This document shows positions 5,358-6,844 of a DNA stretch of 6,844 bases, piece by piece. The stretch covers positions 1 through 6,844 of the forward strand of contig DAOWFO010000087.1 of assembly GCA_030637965.1 (NCBI GenBank), written 5' to 3'. The position numbers and the translations under genes were made by a program. Under the pieces are notes generated by a model, which saw only the letters and a list, made by a program, of their open reading frames with translations, had not been told where the DNA came from and searched no databases. Origin of the DNA: Thermoplasmata archaeon. Its GTDB lineage: Archaea; Thermoplasmatota; E2; DHVEG-1. Each line of letters opens with the position of its first letter. Within the stretch, counting starts at the first letter, position 1.

Positions 5358-5465
5358 TTATTGAGATTTTTGCATTCGTTTTTTCTTTGCTAATCTAAAT
5401 TCAATCATTCTTTCATGAATTTCCCTTATCCTTTTGTCCATATGATCTTGATAAACATTGCTCAT
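5358..5465 (-). CDS. small basic helical protein, 35 residues
   Basis: The frame encodes 35 residues, starting MSNVYQDHMDKRIREIHERM and ending in a lysine-rich stretch (LAKKKRMQKSQ). From residue 8 onward it is predicted by composition to be one amphipathic, highly charged helix, which could bind nucleic acid or a protein partner. Translation is supported by AAGGGGG placed 8 bases before the ATG, similar to the GGGGG used by the nitroreductase gene on the right. It is transcribed away from the hemerythrin gene with a 247-base divergent gap containing an 8+3+8 dyad. The first five residues (MSNVY) equal those of the hemerythrin protein. No family is recognised. Alternative: a chance frame, but start, ribosome binding site and composition fit together. 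Confidence 0.5.
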   Translation of the reverse strand: MSNVYQDHMDKRIREIHERMIEFRLAKKKRMQKSQ

Positions 5466-5541
5466 ATTTTATTCCCCCTTGCATCTCCCCTTAATTGTTG
5501 ATAAGGAAGATATTGAATTATGTTAATTTATCGCAATATGA

Positions 5542-5560
5542 TTAATAAGGTACTTATTAA
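5542..5560. promoter_or_regulatory. 8+3+8 dyad TTAATAAG-GTA-CTTATTAA, candidate operator
   Basis: A perfect 8-base inverted repeat with a 3-base centre lies in the divergent region between the small protein gene (start 5465) and the hemerythrin gene (start 5713). Its size and spacing resemble sites of dimeric winged-helix or Lrp-type archaeal regulators. It is about 77 bases from the small gene's start and 153 from the hemerythrin start. AT-richness raises the chance level, so binding is an inference. Confidence 0.4.
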
Positions 5561-5678
5561 GATTTGTGTTAGAATGAGACTTTTTAATAAAAAATAATAA
5601 AAAATATAAAATAATATGATACAAGGATATTTTATATGCTAGATTTAGGACATATTGTATCCATTTCCTATATAGATA

Positions 5679-5690
5679 ATATTTATAATC
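5679..5690 (+). promoter_or_regulatory. box A promoter for a leaderless hemerythrin transcript
   Basis: AATATTTATAAT is a box A whose centre lies about 27 bases before the ATG at 5713. Archaeal transcription starts about 25-27 bases downstream of box A, so the mRNA would begin at or next to the ATG. The lack of any Shine-Dalgarno in the preceding bases (TTCTTTATTAAT) agrees with a leaderless message. Confidence 0.55.
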
Positions 5691-5712
5691 ATATTTACTA
5701 TTCTTTATTAAT

Positions 5713-6174
5713 ATGTCAAATGTGTATGAGAATGAGATTTCAAAAATCTCATCATATATGATAAAAGATCATTTTAGAATTCTGTCATTACTTCATGGTT
5801 TTGAAATGAATTTTGATAATAACCTGGACGTTAAAATAGAATCTTTTAAAACATTCAAATGGCATCTTGAAAAACATGTATTTGTTGAAGAGAGAGCAAT
5901 CTTTTTATCTAATAAAAATGATAAATCTATTGAAGATTTTAGCCTATTATTTGAAATTTCAAATCAACATAATGAAATAATGAAAGAAGTAACAAATATT
6001 ATTCAGAATTTAAAGATAAATTCTGGTTTTGAGATAGTAAAACTAAGGGGTTTATTAATCAAACATCTGAATTTTGAGGAAAAGATTGCATATCCGAGAC
6101 TTGATGAAATAATTTCCAAATCGGAAAAGAATCGCATAATTAATTCTATTAAAGATATTATATTTGAAATCTAA
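5713..6174 (+). CDS. hemerythrin-domain (HHE) protein
   Basis: A 153-residue stand-alone hemerythrin-like four-helix protein. The expected diiron ligands can be placed: H20 in IKDHFRIL, H55 and E59 in HVFVEERAIF (H-x3-EE), H86 in NQHNEIM, and H118 with E122 in HLNFEEKIAYP, followed by the conserved proline. Both H-x3-E motifs and the two single histidines are intact, so a functional iron centre is likely. The family binds O2 or NO, or stores/senses iron and oxygen, in the cytoplasm; which applies here is unknown. No signal peptide or extra domain is present. The gene stands alone behind its own TATA box, with no ribosome binding site, and a hairpin follows 14 bases after its stop. It is divergent from a 35-residue basic protein and followed by a nitroreductase, suggesting a redox or oxygen-related context. 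Confidence 0.88.
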   Translation: MSNVYENEISKISSYMIKDHFRILSLLHGFEMNFDNNLDVKIESFKTFKWHLEKHVFVEERAIFLSNKNDKSIEDFSLLFEISNQHNEIMKEVTNIIQNLKINSGFEIVKLRGLLIKHLNFEEKIAYPRLDEIISKSEKNRIINSIKDIIFEI

Positions 6175-6188
6175 ATATATTTCTTAAA

Positions 6189-6217
6189 TTTTCGTTAATC
6201 TAGATTTACTACGAAAA
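6189..6217 (+). terminator. hairpin after the hemerythrin gene
   Basis: TTTTCGT (6189-6195) and ACGAAAA (6211-6217) form a perfect 7-base stem, and the loop holds the palindrome AATCTAGATT. It starts 14 bases after the stop codon and is followed by short T-runs (CATTTTAACCATTTTC). A 3' end hairpin or terminator is the likeliest reading; the T-runs are short. Confidence 0.4.
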
Positions 6218-6323
6218 CATTTTAACCATTTTCAACCTTAATTCAATATTAAATATATTTCATATGTCCGTAACTTAAACCTTTTTAATGGATGTTTTTA
6301 ATAATAATTAAGAATTATGAGTA

Positions 6324-6349
6324 AAAAATTGTTAGATTTTACAATTTTT
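6324..6349. promoter_or_regulatory. 9+8+9 inverted repeat just upstream of nitroreductase box A
   Basis: AAAAATTGT (6324-6332) and ACAATTTTT (6341-6349) are perfect 9-base arms around TAGATTTT. The dyad ends 11 bases before the TATA box at 6361-6369, where an activator or repressor would contact the transcription factors TBP and TFB. It could instead be a hairpin terminator for upstream transcription, since the right arm ends in five T. Confidence 0.4.
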
Positions 6350-6360
6350 CAATGAAATTA

Positions 6361-6369
6361 TTTATATAA
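6361..6369 (+). promoter_or_regulatory. box A (TATA) promoter of the nitroreductase gene
   Basis: TTTATATAA matches the archaeal box A consensus. A start about 26 bases downstream falls near 6391, just at the GGGGG ribosome binding site (6391-6395), giving a very short leader before the ATG at 6402. Confidence 0.55.
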
Positions 6370-6401
6370 CATTTCTCAATTATATATAATGGGGGAAAAA
6401 T

Positions 6402-6844
6402 ATGAAAAGTAAAACTGTAGCAATTTTTGCTTTTATGATTTTAATTACGCTAATATTTCCTGTCGATGGAGAATTAAACTTAAATGATTTTGACCTTCCG
6501 CCTCCAATATCTGTTGATACGATCCTTGAGGAATCAATTTTTCGCAGAATGTCTATTCGTGAGTTTACTGATGATCCAATTACTGATGAAGAGTTGTCAA
6601 CGGTTCTATGGGCTGCTTATGGAATGAGAATTGATGGGAAAAAAACTGTGTCTGGAATCAATTATATACATGCAGGCATAATTTATGTACTGAAGGAAGA
6701 AGCAGCATACATATATGATCCTATGAACCATTCACTTACCTTATATAAAGAGGGAGATTATAGAGATATTGTTGGATGGCAATATGAAGCTCCTATCCAA
6801 CTAGGACTCTGTTGGAATACCGATAAGTTAGATGCAAATTATGG
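6402..6844 (+). CDS. exported nitroreductase-family protein (3' truncated by window)
   Basis: The first 147 residues of a longer protein are visible. Residues 1-23 form a signal peptide: basic MKSK, a hydrophobic core AIFAFMILITLIF, then P-V-D-G. A proline-rich linker (LPPPIS) follows, and then the nitroreductase start, EESIFRRMSIREFTDDPITDEELSTVLWAAYG, whose R48, R49, S51 and R53 match the family's FMN-phosphate-binding R-R-x-S-x-R. The following segment TVSGINYIHAGIIYVL replaces the more usual PSAGA-x-YP-type stretch, so flavin contacts may differ. APIQLGLCWNTDKLD fits the next core strand. It most resembles SagB/thiazoline-oxidase-like nitroreductases, which oxidise or reduce with FMN; the substrate is unknown. 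An exported flavoprotein is notable. The ATG has GGGGG 6 bases upstream and a clear TATA box with a dyad before it. Confidence 0.8.
   Translation, partial: MKSKTVAIFAFMILITLIFPVDGELNLNDFDLPPPISVDTILEESIFRRMSIREFTDDPITDEELSTVLWAAYGMRIDGKKTVSGINYIHAGIIYVLKEEAAYIYDPMNHSLTLYKEGDYRDIVGWQYEAPIQLGLCWNTDKLDANY

Noticed and set aside
5418..5489. 23-codon overlapping frame MQGGIKYEQ... on the minus strand
   Set aside because: It overlaps the better supported 35-codon frame, which has properly spaced AAGGGGG and a more coherent helical composition.
6318..6356. 12-codon plus-strand frame MSKKLLDFTIFQ as a possible leader peptide
   Set aside because: It has no ribosome binding site and lies upstream of the nitroreductase TATA box, so it would not be on that transcript.
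6389..6412. ATG at 6389 as start of the nitroreductase
   Set aside because: It is out of frame and stops after seven codons; the G run it overlaps is the ribosome binding site for ATG 6402.
1..6844. CRISPR array or intact insertion sequence
   Set aside because: No regularly spaced repeats of 23 or more bases and no transposase frame with terminal inverted repeats are visible.

Overview
The window is archaeal. It encodes eukaryote-like information-processing proteins in an archaeal arrangement: ribosomal proteins eL44 (L44e) and eS27 (S27e), translation initiation factor aIF2 alpha, the H/ACA RNP protein Nop10, and a PAC2-family proteasome-assembly-chaperone-like protein. Several starts are preceded by the archaeal Shine-Dalgarno form GGTG(AT), and AT-rich TATA (box A) elements are visible. 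The DNA is strongly AT-rich throughout. A euryarchaeote (Thermoplasmatota-like or Methanobacteria-like) fits the protein sequences, but I cannot fix the lineage without a search.

Layout. Bases 1-1189 are gene-poor. They hold a 31-residue cysteine-rich zinc-ribbon-like protein (346-441, minus), a 36-residue protein with a good ribosome binding site (724-834, plus) that may be the head of a decayed longer gene, several short broken reading frames, and small inverted repeats. A TatD-like metal-dependent hydrolase of the archaeal COG1831 type follows (1190-2047, plus). It converges on a tight minus-strand operon, aIF2 alpha > nop10 > PAC2 (3796 down to 2074), in which genes abut or are 4 bases apart. 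The cluster continues upstream as rpl44e > rps27e (5131 down to 4673). Between rps27e and aIF2 alpha lies about 0.88 kb containing a frameshifted two-helix membrane protein gene (4465-4153) and non-coding AT-rich DNA, so the usual compact cluster is split here.

Beyond rpl44e the content becomes accessory. A 35-residue basic small protein (5465-5358, minus) is divergent from a stand-alone hemerythrin-domain protein (5713-6174, plus) that carries all expected iron ligands and probably a leaderless promoter. A perfect 8+3+8 dyad sits between them. A separate promoter with its own dyad then drives a nitroreductase-family protein with an N-terminal signal peptide (6402 to the window end, truncated by the edge).

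Functionally, the core is translation and ribosome/RNP biogenesis plus protein quality control. The right flank looks like a small redox or diiron/flavin group (hemerythrin, exported nitroreductase) under individual control. I did not find a CRISPR array, tRNA, rRNA or intact insertion sequence. The most unusual items are the frameshifted membrane gene inside the ribosomal/aIF2 cluster, the three small proteins with convincing ribosome binding sites, and the dyads in the hemerythrin and nitroreductase promoters.
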